From Rhodocollybia butyracea (lineage: Eukaryota > Basidiomycota > Agaricomycetes > Agaricales > Omphalotaceae), in the NCBI GenBank assembly GCA_015501585.1, contig JADNRY010000104.1, positions 1 through 64,000 of the forward strand: DNA of 64,000 nucleotides, written 5' to 3'. The notes under the pieces are model-generated. The model made no database searches, was not told the DNA's origin, and saw only the letters and a list, made by a program, of their open reading frames with translations. The position numbers and the translations under genes were made by a program. The stretch's first letter is position 1. The number at the start of each line of letters is the position of its first letter. Positions 10,408-22,799 of the stretch are shown here, in pieces.

Positions 10408-12338
10408 TGTTCAGGTATTTGGTGTCCAATAGTTAAATAATTAACTAGGGTTGTCAGACTAAAGACTTCGAGAATCCTTGGTAATTGATCTAGTTTGTAA
10501 TGGTCTTTGAAATGCATTACAAAACAACTGTAACAGCTAGCAAACAATACTGCACTAAAACAGACTATCAAATTTAGGAGTGAGGTTGAGTTGTCAGAGA
10601 TTCCTCCAGGATAACAATAAGATCGGATTAAGCTAGCTAACACAAACTCTAGTACTGAGTATAAGGTTAGTGTGGTGACTATATTGATTAAGCTCTGCAG
10701 ACAGAGCTAGCTCAACTAAGTTGAAGTGTGAACATGTGTGTGTGTGTGTGTGTGAAGTGAGGGTGCAAACAAACGAAGCAAGAATACTCCCGGGCAAACT
10801 CTGGCTCTGGCTAGTTGTCAAACTACAATGCTTTGAAACACTCCTGGGCAAACTCTGGCTCCAGCTAGTGAATTGCCATAAAGTCCCTAACCAAACTCTG
10901 GGTTAAGCTACTAAACTGAAGGTAATACCAAATTACCAAGGACTTGTATCACACCCTTAGTGGCTCACTAACTTTTCAGCTAGCTAAGGAACCCTCACTC
11001 TGGAGACAAATAATCCCTTACTAGAAACCATCCCCTCTAAGGAAGCAACTAGATTTAACTTGGTTATAATTACACACTTAAAGTCCTAACCAGAAACTCA
11101 AGTGGGCACAAGGTTCAGTGGCAAAGTATTGATCCTTTATTAAAGTGGCTAGATGTCACAAGTCGGCAGAGCCAGCACTCTCTAACTTATAATGTGGGGC
11201 AAATAACTTCTAATTGAAGAAACAACTACTACCAATCTTGTACTTTGGAGGTGGCGGGTAACTTGTATTTCTAGGTAAATACCCTAAGCTTTTATAGAGA
11301 GGAGAGAGAGTTTAATACAAAAAGATACAAAACATACAGACTTTGAGAGAGAGACAGAGAGAGGGCTAGGAAAGGAAACTCATTGCCATAAAGGGTATAT
11401 AGGATATAGTAAAACTGTCCAAACTACTATGTATGTCCAAATTGGGTAGTAACTCATATATATTAAAATGGTTAAAGTCCTTTAGTCCTAGATGGTAATC
11501 TGCCCTGCGGTCTGCAGGTTCATCTTTCAGGCAGTGATGCTCATACCTTGCATACTCGCTTTCCTCTGTCTTACTCAGAATGTTAAAGTGGTGTTGGCTA
11601 GTCCATAGTACTTCTCTGTTAATGGGAAGTGTTCAGAACTGTTAGCCCAGTGCGCTAGCTTTCTAATGACACTACTATCATATAAGTTGAGTCAGCTAGC
11701 CTAGTATCTATAACTGGATTTCTTTCTAGAGTACCTTTGGCCAACATTCTACAATCTCTTGGGAGGTGGTGCACTTCCGTGTACTGGTAGGTCTCCCCTA
11801 CGGTCTGTGCTAGTTTTGGCATGTGATTTATAATATTTGGTTTATCTTCAGTGACATGGTACCAAGTCTTAGTCAAATTCACTAGTTGACTCTGTCTCCG
11901 CTTTGTTCTGGACTGTTGCTTCAGAATATCTTGATTCCCTTGTAGACCATAAGATCTGTGGTATTTGTGAACTAGCTGTTTCTAAAGTATGAAGTTTGCC
12001 TTCCCTCTTTTGAATATATCCCTGAATGGTGCATCTGCTAGTTCTTATCCCACTTCAAGACATCCCTTTTGTAGAGTGATAAGCTCCTGAGTAGAAACTA
12101 GGTTGACTAGCCTAGTGTTAACATCTCTGGGCACCTCAAGTATCCCTGCTAGCTTGGCTTCTGACTACACTTGTAGGCATATTGTAATGGCTAGCTAAGT
12201 ATTATTGTTAAGATACTAAGCTTCTGCTACAACTATCATGCTTGGGCTCCGTATAGTTCTCTTATTGCATTGTATATACTACACAGTGTGTCAAAAAGTA
12301 TAGTTAACATGCCTAGGTGCCAAAATCACATATTAACA
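10408..12338 (-). repeat. LTR-like repeat, copy D (inverted)
   Basis: The reverse complement begins TGTTAATATGTGATTTTGGC and follows the same block order as copies A-C: CAATGCAATAAGAGAACTATACGGAGCCC (12290-12240), CTCTAAGGAAGCAACTAG (11030-11055), the CAGAGTTTG.CCAGGAG blocks (10780-10920), and an end near GGTATTTGG at 10408-10425. It contains a (TG)n microsatellite at 10735-10753, also found at the equivalent place in copy C. It is more diverged than A and B are from each other. Confidence 0.65.
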
Positions 12339-12399
12339 GCTGAAGTTAATCACTTCAATTATTGCCTGAACCTCTTTCATGAGACAAATTTATCTTCTC

Positions 12400-13400
12400 T
12401 TGGTGTTAAGTCCCTTACTTATTGACTTTTCCTTAGCCAAATCCACTCCCTAAGAAGTCAAACTTGTCAGATTCAACAGCTGGAAACTAAACTGGGAGAA
12501 GTTCAGTGTACTCTGGAATGCACTGGATGGGAATTGGATTCTTATGTGGACACTCACACATCCTTGCAGGTGGATTTTGACAAGTTGCAAGTTGATTACA
12601 AGGAGTTACAGTGCTCCAATGGTTTACTGGTGGTACGTACTACGAGATGAGCAACACTCCAAAAGCTTTCAACAGTCTTCTATGGAAGTGGAGGCACTGA
12701 AGGCCCAAGTTATCTCTCTCCAGCAATTGAGCACCTCCTATTAGAGATGTCCATGAGTCTGGGTCAAGTATACTTGTGACCCGTGGCGCAAGTACTTGCG
12801 GCCTATAAGGCTTGACTTCTGACTCATGGGAAACGGGTCACTGACTCACAAGTATTATCTGCAAGTACTTGTGGATCCGTCTATTAAACAATACTGTTAA
12901 TTACTGTAAGTTTTGATCACCAATTAGTAAATATATGAGTTCACAAGTCAGGCAAGTACTTGCAAGTCAACTGAAATTTCCCAAAGCCTGACTTGTGACC
13001 CATGGCTGACCCGTGGGAAATGGATCTTGTGATCCGCGAGTCAGATACTTGCGAGTTTTCCCATGGATCTTACCTGCAAGTACCTGTGAAGACTTGGACT
13101 CGTGGACATCTCTACTTCCTATGCTCAACACTACCATGATTTTCTCCTTGCTTAGCTTGATTGTTGTTGCAGCATGCCAGGCATTGGCCAAGGTTCGAGA
13201 ACTTCCTCCCCACATCCCTGACCCTCTTGCCTTTGTGGCTTCTGTTGTGTGGCCTCAGGGAATTATGGCTTGGGAAATTGCTCAAGATTCTTCATCTCCT
13301 ATGTTGTGTGTGGTAAAGGACTTACCATCTGTCCTTCCTGCAAAAAAGTCAAATGTTATTGACACTGAAGAGGACTCACTTGTGTATCTGGGTCAGTGAC
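12400..13400 (+). pseudogene. Coiled-coil gene remnant split by a MITE
   Basis: Coding-like plus-strand sequence with heptad-like leucines (for example LETKLGEVQ, LQVDYKELQ, LKAQVISLQQ) ends at about 12741, and coding-like sequence resumes at 13123 after a 373 bp MITE. A further hydrophobic/Cys-containing stretch runs to about 13400. Stops interrupt all frames. I cannot assign a function. The MITE insertion has separated what was one coding region. Confidence 0.4.
12742..13114. mobile_element. hAT-type MITE, TAGAGATGTCC family (373 bp)
   Basis: Ends TAGAGATGTCCATGAGTC.. and ..GACTCGTGGACATCTCTA. Flanks CCTCCTAT (12734-12741) and CTTCCTAT (13115-13122) match at 7 of 8 positions, consistent with an aged 8 bp hAT target duplication. 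The interior has CAAGTACTTG-type words and a TTAATTACTGTAAGTTTTGATCACC block shared with the longer family members. Confidence 0.85.
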
Positions 13401-13643
13401 TTCCCCTTTCCCCTCATTTTGTTGCCTTGGCTGATTTCTGCATCAACATAGACTCAGAATAGATTTACTATTCATATTCTTAGATCATTATTGTACTTCA
13501 ACAGTACCTCTTTTCCTTTTTTTTTTTTAATTAATTTCCTTTGTATGTGTTCAACAGGTGTTTCTCAACAATTTTAATTTCAGTGCATTCAGTGTTCTTT
13601 TCCTTTGCCTAACCTCTGAGAGTTTGACCTGAGTTTTCTGGTG

Positions 13644-16600
13644 TCACTGTGTCTGATGTTCCCACTCATTCAACTTTATTTGGGCTTTATCTGGGTGGTT
13701 GTTGTAAAACTCTTTCACCGCTTCCCTTGATTGCTTGAGGCAGGCAATGGGCTCCCAGGTATCTTCATCAGGCTCATAGTCTTGCCACCTTACCAGATAC
13801 AATAGCTTTCCCCAAATCCTCTTGCAATCTAATATTCTTTCCACCAGATATTCCTTCCCTCCTTCTATCTCTATTGGGGGTTGTGAAGCCGGTTTTCTAC
13901 CTTGGAAATACTCTATCGGCTGTTCTCTTAGTAGGTCAATGTGGAATACATTGTGTATTTTCCCCATTGTTGCCGGTAGATGTAGACAATAAGCATGGTT
14001 TGATATTTTCTCCCTAATCTTGAAGGGTGCTACTTTCTTGTGATTGAGCTTCTTAGCTGGTCTCTTGGTTGTGATGTTTTTTGTATTCAGCCATACTTGG
14101 GTCCCTTTTTTCCAGGTTGTATACTCCTCCCTCCGACTTTTATTTGCATGCTTTGTATAAGACTCATTGGCTTTACAGATGTTCTTTTTTAGGTACTCAT
14201 TTACCTCTTTCATTTATTGTGCCTTTAAATGTGCTTCATGTGAAGGCACATTTTTTAAGTCAAGTGTGAGGTGCAGGTGAAATCCTTTATTGGCGTAGAA
14301 AGGGGAGAGACCTGTTGTATCACTGGGTGCATTGTTATAAACAAACTCAGCAAGAGGTAACCATTCTTCCCAGTTGTTCTGATCATAATTCACATATACT
14401 CTGAGGTATTGCTCTAAGGTCTGATTAGTGCATTCTGTCTGACCATTGGTTTGCGGGTGGTAAGCTGTAGAGTAGTTGTTTTTAATCTCTAACATCTTGC
14501 ATGTAGATCTCCAGAATTCACTAACAAAGGTTGTACCTTGATTTGATATGATGTCTGTGGATAGTCCATGTTTTATGAACTGCTTGGCCAAATCTGATGC
14601 TTTGTCAGTGGTGTGACATGGAATGAAAATGGCTTGTTTAGTGAGTTGGCACACCATTATCATTATAGCATTGTATCCATTAGACTCTGGTAACTCCACT
14701 ATATGGTCCACGGATATCAAGCTCCAGGGATGCTCTCCAATGGGTAGTGGCTTGAGTAGTCCCAGTTTATGTTGCCATATTGGCTTTGCTCACTGACACT
14801 CATGACACAACCTAATATATCATTTAACATCCTTGTGCATCCCTGGCCAAAAATAAGTTTGTTCTATGAGTTTTTGTGTTTTTCTAATTCCTGGGTGACC
14901 CCTTAACTTATGATCATGGTGAACTTGCAGAATTCGGAGTCGTAGTTCTTTCTCTTATGATACATAGACCTTTCTGCCTTGCAGAAGTAAGCCATCCTCA
15001 ACTTTGAATCTTTCTGATCCCTCTACTGCTTCCTTTTCTGCTTTTTTCCAGTAACTGTCCTTGTTACTCCTCCTGATCTTGGCCATATCAGACTTGTCGT
15101 TCATTAACAGGTCTAAGTAAAGCCTTCTGATTTAATTTATCCAGTTCTTTTACTTCCCCTTTTTTGGGGTAAACATATGCTCTGCGTGTGAGGGTGTCTG
15201 GCTTAGCCCCTAGTCTACCCAGTTGATAATTTATATGAAATTTAAATCCTGAAAGGAACTCTGACCACCTAGCTTGTTGTCAACTCAGATTCTTCGTGGT
15301 GGTAAACCATTGTAGGTTATTATGGTCCGTAAAAACTTCTACCTTGTATTTTGCCCCTTTGAGGTATGCTCTCCACTGTTTGAATGATTCAATGATAGCT
15401 AACATCTCCTTATTGTAGATGTTGTAATTTAATTTGGCTGCCATGAGGCTCCTAGCAAAAAAAGCAATGGGGTGAAATTCTCCTGACTCTGGTTTGAATT
15501 GCAATAATATTGAGGCTATGGCTAGGTCTGATGCATCGGATTTCACAATTATTGGTAGTTCTGGATTGAAGTGTTGTAGTATTGGCACTTCCATAAATAC
15601 TTGCTTCAACAGTTTGAACACAGTCTGACACTCCTCCAACCAGTTCCACCATGTGTCTGTAGTAAGTAGTTGTGTTAAGGGTTTCACAATTCCCAAAAAA
15701 TCATCAGTGAACCATCTATTGAAGTTTGCAAACCCCAAGCAGGCTTGTAGCTCTTTAATGGTGGAAGGTTGTGGCCAATTTCAAATAACCTGTACCTTGC
15801 TAGGGTCCATACAGATTCCCTGAGGGGAAACAATCACCCCTAGATATTCTACTTCAGTGGTGTGAAACTCACATTTTTCTGGTTTGATGTGGAGGTTATA
15901 GTCTTCAAGTCTTTTTAAAACCTTCTTTACATGTTCTTGGTGTTCTTCCTTGTTATTTGAGAATATCAATATGTCGTCGAGGTATACTATAATAAAATTG
16001 TCCACCATATCATGAAAAATGTTGTTCATAAAATACTGGAAGGTCGCTGGGGCATTTGTTAACCCAAATGGCATCACTAGATATTCAAATGACCTGTATC
16101 TAGTGTGGAAGGCTGTTTTCCACTTGTGTCCCCCCGCTATCCGGATATTGTTGTATCCTACCTGTAGGTCTAATTTTGTGAATATCTTTGCTTTTCCAAG
16201 TTGATCAATTAAGTTTCCAATAAGGGGAAATGGGTATCTGTTTTTCTTTGTTAATTTATTGAGAGCTCTGTAGTCCATGCAAAGCCATAGACTTCCATCC
16301 TTTTTCTTTGCAAAAAGCACAGGGGCACCAATGGGGGACAAAGATGCTCAAATAAATCCCTTATTGAGCATCTCATCTATATATTCTTTGAGGGATTTCA
16401 ATTTAGTCTCCGACATATTGTAGACCTTGCCCAGGGCAGGTAGTTTATCATTTTCCATTTCGATCTTGATATTGTATGGTCGATGCTGTGGTAACGTCTT
16501 GGCATCTGTGGCTGCCAATGTTTTTGAAAACATGTGATATTGGGGAGGCACATGTTTGTGGAGTGCTTCCTCATCTGTCGCCATTGATGTGCACTCAGAA

Positions 16601-17160
16601 TATAGGGTAAACCTTTTCTCCTCCTCTGGCACTTTTGGGGCCGTGTCCTCCCTTTCCTTCTGTTGTTCTTTCAATGTTTCTAGTTCATGAAGGTCTCCTT
16701 CTGGCATGACATGCAGTGTAAATGTTTTGCATCCTGCTTCAGCAAGCCTTGCAAACACTACTGCATTGACCATACTGATTTTAGGTCCCCCAGTAGTATT
16801 AGCCCAGCGGGGGCCATATTTGCCGCTTTGACACTCTCCTCTTATATGACTTGGTCCGGATCCTGAGTCTTCCCAATCTGTATTACAACAACGTGATTTA
16901 TTCTTTTTCTTCATCTCTCTTTTCTTCCTCCTTTCTCTATCAGCATAATATTTGGGTAACTCATCTCTGTGGAGTAGTAAGGGCTTGTTGTGCCTAAGTC
17001 CTGGCCAATGTGGTTTGTCTATTTCAATTTCTTCCTCAATGATTGTTGGCTTATAACTCTTTTTATGTTTCTTTTCGGTTCTTTCTTCTGGTTAAGCACC
17101 CCTGGTCACTCCTCCCTTTGCTTTTTGTCTCTTTTGTTCTCCAGCCATTGATAGATCCTC
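13644..17160 (-). pseudogene. Degenerate Ty3/gypsy chromovirus polyprotein
   Basis: The minus strand encodes, in order: the end of gag or protease region (17160-16348); reverse transcriptase (16341-15781) with [28 protein letters not shown] and the catalytic box YLDDIL; RNase H (15738-15280) with KSDASD and FTDHNNLQWF; an integrase core (14720-14214) with SVDHIVELP, YHPQTNGQTE and GLSPF; and a chromodomain (13860-13700) with YLVRWQDYEPDEDTWEP. The chromodomain places it in the chromoviruses, whose integrases read heterochromatin marks. It is dead: in-frame TGA stops at 16350-16348, 15783-15781 and 15282-15280, a frame change between about 15120 and 14720, and a TAA at 14216-14214. At the first and third stops the family normally has Arg, so CGA to TGA changes explain them. 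Gag is mostly missing and no flanking LTRs are recognisable. Confidence 0.9.
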
Positions 17161-17354
17161 AGGGTTAGGTGTTAACCCAGCTACTCTGGGTGTTAGTCCC
17201 CAGAAAACACTACAGTAACATGGGACTATAGTGTAGTAGTTAGCATGGCAGGTGCAAGTGTGAGCCCCGCTAGTTCCATTTTTCTGCAAGGTCAATGGAT
17301 TGACTCATGGAAGTGTTACATATGGTGGAACTAGAGTAGCTTTACAACCTAAGT

Positions 17355-17901
17355 TAGAGATGTCGATGAGTCTGGATCCAAGTATACTTGGATCTGGCAT
17401 GCAAGTACCTGTGGCCCAAAAGCCTTGACCTCTGACCTGCAAAAGATCCATGGGAAATGGATCTTTGACTTGCAGGTAAATTACCTGCAAGTTTGCAAGT
17501 ACCTGCAGGTATTTATACTAATAAGTACTAGTAAAGACTTACCTGTTTTATAATACATACCATTTATAAAACATTGTACTGTAACTGTCTACTGTTATTT
17601 CCTACTTAGTTATGAAGTAAATATGTACTGACACATTGCATACACAAGTCATAGAAATACCTGCAAGTACCCGCAAGTCAGCGGAAATTCTCCAAAGTCT
17701 GACCTGTGACCTGCACCTGACTTGTGGGAAACAGATCCTGAGATCTGCTTCTATAGGCTATGCTCCTTTCATTTTAATTTTCGTTAAATAAACTTGATTT
17801 CACTGTGTTCTTCTGATAAGTACTCATGAGTAAACTTGCAAGTACTTGTGCTGACTTGGTCTCCAAGTACTTGCAGGTTTACCTGTGAAACTACTTGCAG
17901 T
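17355..17901 (+). mobile_element. Truncated TAGAGATGTCC-family MITE
   Basis: Starts TAGAGATGTCGATGAGTCTGG and carries the family's subterminal words (GGATCCAAGTATACTTGG, CAAGTACCTGCAGG). No matching right terminus is found. It is directly followed by another complete element at 17902, so its right end has been lost or displaced. Confidence 0.65.
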
Positions 17902-18543
17902 TAGAGATGTCCACAAGCCTGGGTATACTTGGATCCGGAGCGCAAGTACTTGTGGCTTAAAAGGCCTGACTTGTGACCTGCGGCTGACTCGTGGGAAATG
18001 GGTCACTGACTCACAAATATCATCCACAAGTACTTGTGGATCCACATACTAAACAAGTACTTACAGCTATATTCACAAGTACTTACCATTATTTACTTGC
18101 ATACAATCATTGTACAGTGTATAATGCTATTAAAAACCTGTACTTTACTTGTTACACTAATTTTATACTATGTTATGAAGTAAAAATGCACTGACAGTTA
18201 GGCTTTGGATTGTAGACAGCTCACAGCAATTGGGCGCTAGAATAAGTGCTCAATTGCTGTGAGCTGTCTACAACCTCAAACATGTGTGGCAGTACTTGAT
18301 AAGTACTATAATAAATATAATACTATTAATTACTGTAAGTTTTGATCACCAATAACAAATATATTGCTTGCACAAGTCACACAAGTACTTGCAAGTCAAC
18401 CAAAAATTGCAAAGGTCTGACTTGTGACCTGTGCCTGACCCATGGGAAACAGATCCTGGGATCTGTGAGTCACATACTTGCAGGTTTTCCCATGGATCTT
18501 ACCTGCAAGTACTTGTGAAGACTTGGACTTGTGGACATCTCTA
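17902..18543. mobile_element. hAT-type MITE, TAGAGATGTCC family (642 bp)
   Basis: Ends TAGAGATGTCCACAAGCC.. and ..GACTTGTGGACATCTCTA. The long subtype: it contains the conserved ~62 bp palindrome at 18211-18272 and the AAAACCTGTACTTTACTTG block also seen in 42947-44357 and (inverted) in 45237-45945. No clear target duplication. The right end lies only 35 bp past the stop codon of the neighbouring 7TM gene, so it probably contributes to that gene's 3' flank. Confidence 0.82.
18211..18272. repeat. Conserved internal palindrome, copy 1
   Basis: Arms begin TGTAGACAGCTCACAGCAAT and are perfectly complementary over 21 bp, around a GGCGC..GTGCT centre. The same hairpin is at 44015-44076 and 45571-45631, always at the same place in the long MITE subtype. 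Confidence 0.85.
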
Positions 18544-18578
18544 GCTGCCAGTCATCACTGCGATGTACTGAGTTCCCT

Positions 18579-20006
18579 TCACGATCTTTGAGTCTCCTGG
18601 TCAGCTACAACTGATGTAAAGGCTGTGGTTGTTCTAGCTTCCAAGACTTCAGGTGAGTCCCATATTGTCTGTTTCCTATGCACAAGAATGATAATTAAGG
18701 TCGGATACAGACCCTGATTGGAAATTTCAAAGAAGTTGAGTTTTTATCTCCGACAGACGAACATGCATTGGTATTCATACCAGAAGTTGGTCTCCTAAAC
18801 TTGCAATGATCAATATTGCAATTGCAGAAACATTTGGATTAGGAACAAAGTCGAAGAGTTGTATGCTCTGTGAATGGCCCATATTAGAGCTCCAAGCATG
18901 GATAAAACATATCATAGAGTCAGCCTCACTCACAAATAACACAAAGTAAATCATCCCAGATTCCAACAACAATGCAAGGGTTTTTCCAGCCCTTGTTGGC
19001 ACAGACGAAACAGTGAATGAAACCTTAATTAGGTTGCGATATTTCCTATCCATGCGACAAGTCAGTGAAGCTATTATTTGAATTTTTTCTCTACGCACCA
19101 TGCCTTGTATCCTATTAGAATTGTGGATACTCCGTTTGCAGCCAAGGAAAGGATGTAATTTATGAGCAATAAAAACTCAGGGTCGTCATTACGGAAATTA
19201 AAGTCCGCCCACCCCAAAGGCTCGATAGCCTGAATCACACGAGTGATGACCCAAGCAAGAAGGCACCCTTCCAAGTCGGGGGGAATGGTCAGACAGAATT
19301 CGGCTGAACAGTGGTGTATACATACCAAATGATGAGATCCACAGAACAATAGGAAAAATGACAATGGAATGTGTCGACCAAACTGCCCAAGTTCTCCATA
19401 AAACCACCGCATCTCCAATCAAAAACTAACACCACAAAAAATTGAATCCATGAATCAACGAAAAAAGCTGACGAACCTCAAAGCCAAAAAGGATATCGCT
19501 TGCAAAAGCTGCCTTGTCATTTAAGACAGCTGAAGGTGCACCCTTTTCGGTCAGAGACTGTCCATCAGCCATACTCATGAAATAATTTTCCTTGAACCGG
19601 ACTGCAAACTGGTATATGTGTAATGTAAACAAGGTGGTCGATATGAGGAACGTGAATAGCACGGTGACCAGTAATATAATTTTGGGGCGACAGCGATCAA
19701 TACCCTTGCCCCTGAACAAAGTCAGAAACTAATAATCTTGCGAGCAGAGCATACGTACCTGAGAGTATATACTGCGAAGGACACCGCATGCACATGGAAA
19801 GCTGGAAACAAAAGTTCCAGTTAAGTTCTGGTAACTACACTCTCTGTATTCCCGGACTTACCCCAAGCGAAAGTTTCGACCATCAAACCTGGTACATAGT
19901 GGAGGATGAAGAGCCCGTCATTGTGAAGAAGCGCATCTTCAGATTGAGTGAGCGGTGTGGTGTTCATTGAGGAAGATAAGCTTATACCATGATGGTGATC
20001 GAGCAT
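18579..20006 (-). CDS. Seven-transmembrane protein, 8 exons
   Basis: Eight exons give an uninterrupted 341-residue product: 20006-19862, 19801-19759, 19711-19477, 19425-19326, 19267-19099, 19045-18934, 18867-18781 and 18713-18579. Every junction is GT..AG and phases match throughout; introns are 47-75 nt. The N-terminus is hydrophilic and extracellular-like. Hydrophobic segments follow, including KIILLVTVLFTFLISTTLF, GDAVVLWRTWAVW, FLLLINYILSL, TLALLLESGMIYFVLF, SAIAILIIASLG and GLYPTLIIILV. The GDAxxLWRxW motif, the LALLLESGxIY helix and the YPTLIIILV final helix are typical of a large, functionally uncharacterised 7TM family of Agaricomycetes; its ligands are not known to me. A downstream in-frame ATG could also serve as start. 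A MITE ends 35 bp downstream. Repeated GGTTG..GTTCGTAT motifs lie upstream. Confidence 0.85.
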
Positions 20007-20199
20007 CTGAGTACTTATAAGCCTAGGTATGTCGGGGATCTTCTCTAAGATCCCTTGGACTCGGAGCTCCTTGGAGACACTGGTAGTAGCTCAACTACTA
20101 GACAAAATCTTTGATAGCCCATCGCGTCAAGCATGCGTTCTTAGCACAAAGGAGTTAGTACAGCCTCACGTCTCTCTTCAAGTCCCGAACTGCCATGCG

Positions 20200-20670
20200 A
20201 TAATGCGGTTGGAACTCGGTTGCTGGTTCGTATAATCGGAGGGGTTTGAAGACCCTGCACCCAGTTGAGATGTTCATATCAAAGGGCCCGCCGCAGGCGG
20301 AGCCGGTTGAGAGTTCGTATGAAGCCTCCCCAAGCCGCTCTCTTGATACACAGGGAAGTCTGGGCATCAACCCAGGGTGCCTACCAGGGTGCCAGCAGCT
20401 GCAATAAATTTCGTTGGACCATGTGGGATATAAATTTGTACTGTAGAGTAACAAATATTGCCACTTTGTCACAAATTGCGGTTCAAATCTTTGAAAAATA
20501 ACTATAAAAAGAAAATAGTGACATCGGGCATCCAGGGAACGTAGAAACCGCAAAAAATGTGAAAGTAGACCTCAAACCATTTCTAAAGAAAAATTTTCAC
20601 CTGGTTGAGGGTTCGTATAATCCCGGCCTTTGGCAAGAAATTTTTCGACCGGGTTCGAACCGTATACTGC
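20200..20670. promoter_or_regulatory. Dispersed repeats of a GGTTGNNNGTTCGTAT motif upstream of the 7TM gene
   Basis: Variants of one ~19 bp word recur: GGTTGCTGGTTCGTATAAT near 20218, AGTTGAGATGTTCATATCA near 20263, GGTTGAGAGTTCGTATGAA near 20302 and GGTTGAGGGTTCGTATAAT near 20603. They lie 0.2-0.65 kb upstream of the 7TM start codon. A regulatory role is only inferred from position. Confidence 0.35.
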
Positions 20671-21059
20671 GTCTCACTGTTCCCAGTCAATGGTCCCTGA
20701 CCAATAAAAAGTCGAATACATCCTAATTATAAAACGCAACCGGGTATATTCATCTCTAGATCGTCTCCGAGCCCTTCGCATCCCTTTCGCATCACCGGTT
20801 GCTACAAGTCTCTCATCAACTAGGCCAGAATGGTTGTATATACATCCCATGCGAGATGGTTAATAAAGTTGACACAGCCAAGTTCACGCATCACCGGTGT
20901 TCCAGTCGGTGAGAGAGCCAGTTTCCTGTTACAGCACATACAATCATAGGAATCACTGCCCGGAATCTATCAAACAATGGTTAAGTGCGAACGTGAGTTT
21001 CGGCAAAAAAGAGACAGAAAGTGCGAATCGCTCTGCAGTTATACGAACAAACGGGAAAC

Positions 21060-22252
21060 TCACAGAACCACCGCGACCACTGGTACTAAAGATGATGATG
21101 AGCCGTATATTTGGATCAAGGACGAAATATTCTAGTAGCAGTACGAATCAGGCACTTGCTAAATTGATACGAAGTTTACATACCTGTCCAAAGGTGAACA
21201 TGCCAGAAGCGAAGGCAATCAGTAGAGCAGGTGGCCAGCCAATAACGTGCTCGAGAAATAGGTAAGATACGTTGAGCATCAATGTCGCAAATACTACGAG
21301 ATGAAGATATATAGTTAGCGGTGCTTCCAAGTCTGGCTTCCTTATTACCTCCGGGTATCGAATCGAGATTAGTCTCGTTCAACCTACTATGGTGGTAGGC
21401 AAGCGGAAGGGGCGGTAAGGAGTTCGTTAAACTAGGCTGATGTTAGTACGCCATGAGTAAGGAAACACTTCCGGGCCAATGCGCAGACTGCAGGCAAATT
21501 CCCCATAGAAGACACACATAGTCCAGCCGTCGCAAATCCTGGATCCTAAACAACGCACCATATAATGCAAAGATCCCATAGATTAGTCTTGAAATGGACA
21601 GAGATAGAATCAAAGACCATTAGTATTTGCCCCAACGGGAGACACACGTACTCACAAATATGTAAATCAGCAGCCAGAACTTTATCCAGTGGATATTCTT
21701 CGACTCTCGCTTCAACGACCGTATTAAATCCCCAGAATTGCGGTGTTGATTTCGGTGAGTGCCATGCTCGTTTTGTTGTCCAGACGTTAACGCGCTATCA
21801 GGAGAGCCTCTGAACAGATCAGCGAAATTCCAACCTGCGAATGAAAATGATCACCTTGTCTTTGTCGCTACATCTTCGTTACACGCCTTCCAGTCCATCC
21901 TCTTATAATCTCCAACCTCATCAAGGTTATTCGAAGTATCATTCTGCTCTGAACTTTCGCCTAGGTATGTGCGCTCCTCGCCTACCAACCCGGCCAACTC
22001 GCCTCCGAATTTCGAACTGAATCCCAACTGACAATACCCGTCGCCATTCATGTGCATCTCTCGGTTCCCTCCATTTGCAGAAACAATATGTCCCCGCCTA
22101 AACTGTTCTAGTCGATGAACAGCAGTTTCGAAATCATTGTAAGGACTGTCATCGCGTCCGTCTGTTCCGGGTCTGTGAGCTGCCTGCGCCTCACTGTGTC
22201 TAGCGGAAAAGAACATCGGTGTAGAGGCAAAGTAAGGGACAGTAGTATCCAT
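21060..22252 (-). CDS. Hypothetical membrane protein, multi-exon
   Basis: A minus-strand gene with an acidic soluble N-terminal part (ATG at 22252; an upstream in-frame ATG at 22336 is also possible) and hydrophobic C-terminal exons. Blocks I can support: 22252-21868; an exon at about 21820-21670 ending in the membrane segment WIKFWLLIYIF; short exons around 21600-21430; an exon at about 21390-21182 with APLTIYLHLVVF and PPALLIAFASGMF; and a last exon ending at TGA 21062-21060. The join after 21868 would use a 44 nt intron with a CTGAT branch site. The middle exons are uncertain. I do not recognise the family. The gene is head-to-tail with the downstream 7TM gene. Confidence 0.5.
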
Positions 22253-22336
22253 CGTGCTGGAGGAGCGAAAGTGAGTACAATAAAAGGCAGACAACGGACA
22301 AAGAACAAACGGGTATGCATTTCGGCCATGAGGCAA

Positions 22337-22796
22337 TTTGACTCATTGACACGAGTACTAAGGCCCCTTTGTCTGCAGGAGCATTGCAGGTTACTCCAAA
22401 CCGTCATTGTTCTTCTTCACGTTGCTCCCTGGAAATGGAGGATGTCCTTCATTTTGCTCCGGCTGGTATGATAAGCCTAAGATGCATTATATGAATGAAG
22501 ATTGAGTGGCTTTGACATTGATCGATAATATTATCTATGAAAAAGTCAGTCGATGTACATAGGTCGATCCTCGTTGATCTCTCTTGTTCAACTCCTGCGT
22601 CGCAAAGATCTATCCAAGCATTTAGGCTTTATGCGTATGCGCCGATCGTACAACGCGGACGAGCCTTCCAACTCATTACAGGGAATTCAAGGATCGCTCT
22701 GTATCGGCTACATGGTATTTGAGGGAGTCGTGGTACTTTGAGAGCTAGTCAGTAAAAAAAAGTCAAATCATTAAACAACATCTACACATACTTTCA
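22337..22796. other. Intergenic, nothing recognised
   Basis: Short ORFs only, none with coding character. The stretch is the shared upstream/downstream flank of two minus-strand genes. Confidence 0.4.
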
Positions 22797-22799
22797 GAT

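Noticed and set aside
10735..10753. TG microsatellite as a feature of interest
   Set aside because: It is part of the LTR-like repeat; the same microsatellite lies at the equivalent place in copy C.
17215..17285. tRNA-like sequence near the gypsy element (TATAGTGTAGTAGTTAGCATGG)
   Set aside because: Only an A-box-like word is present; there is no B box GGTTCRANNCC and no stem, so not reported as an RNA gene.
20155..20553. 132-codon minus-strand ORF
   Set aside because: It has no coding bias or splice context and overlaps the repeated upstream motifs of the 7TM gene.
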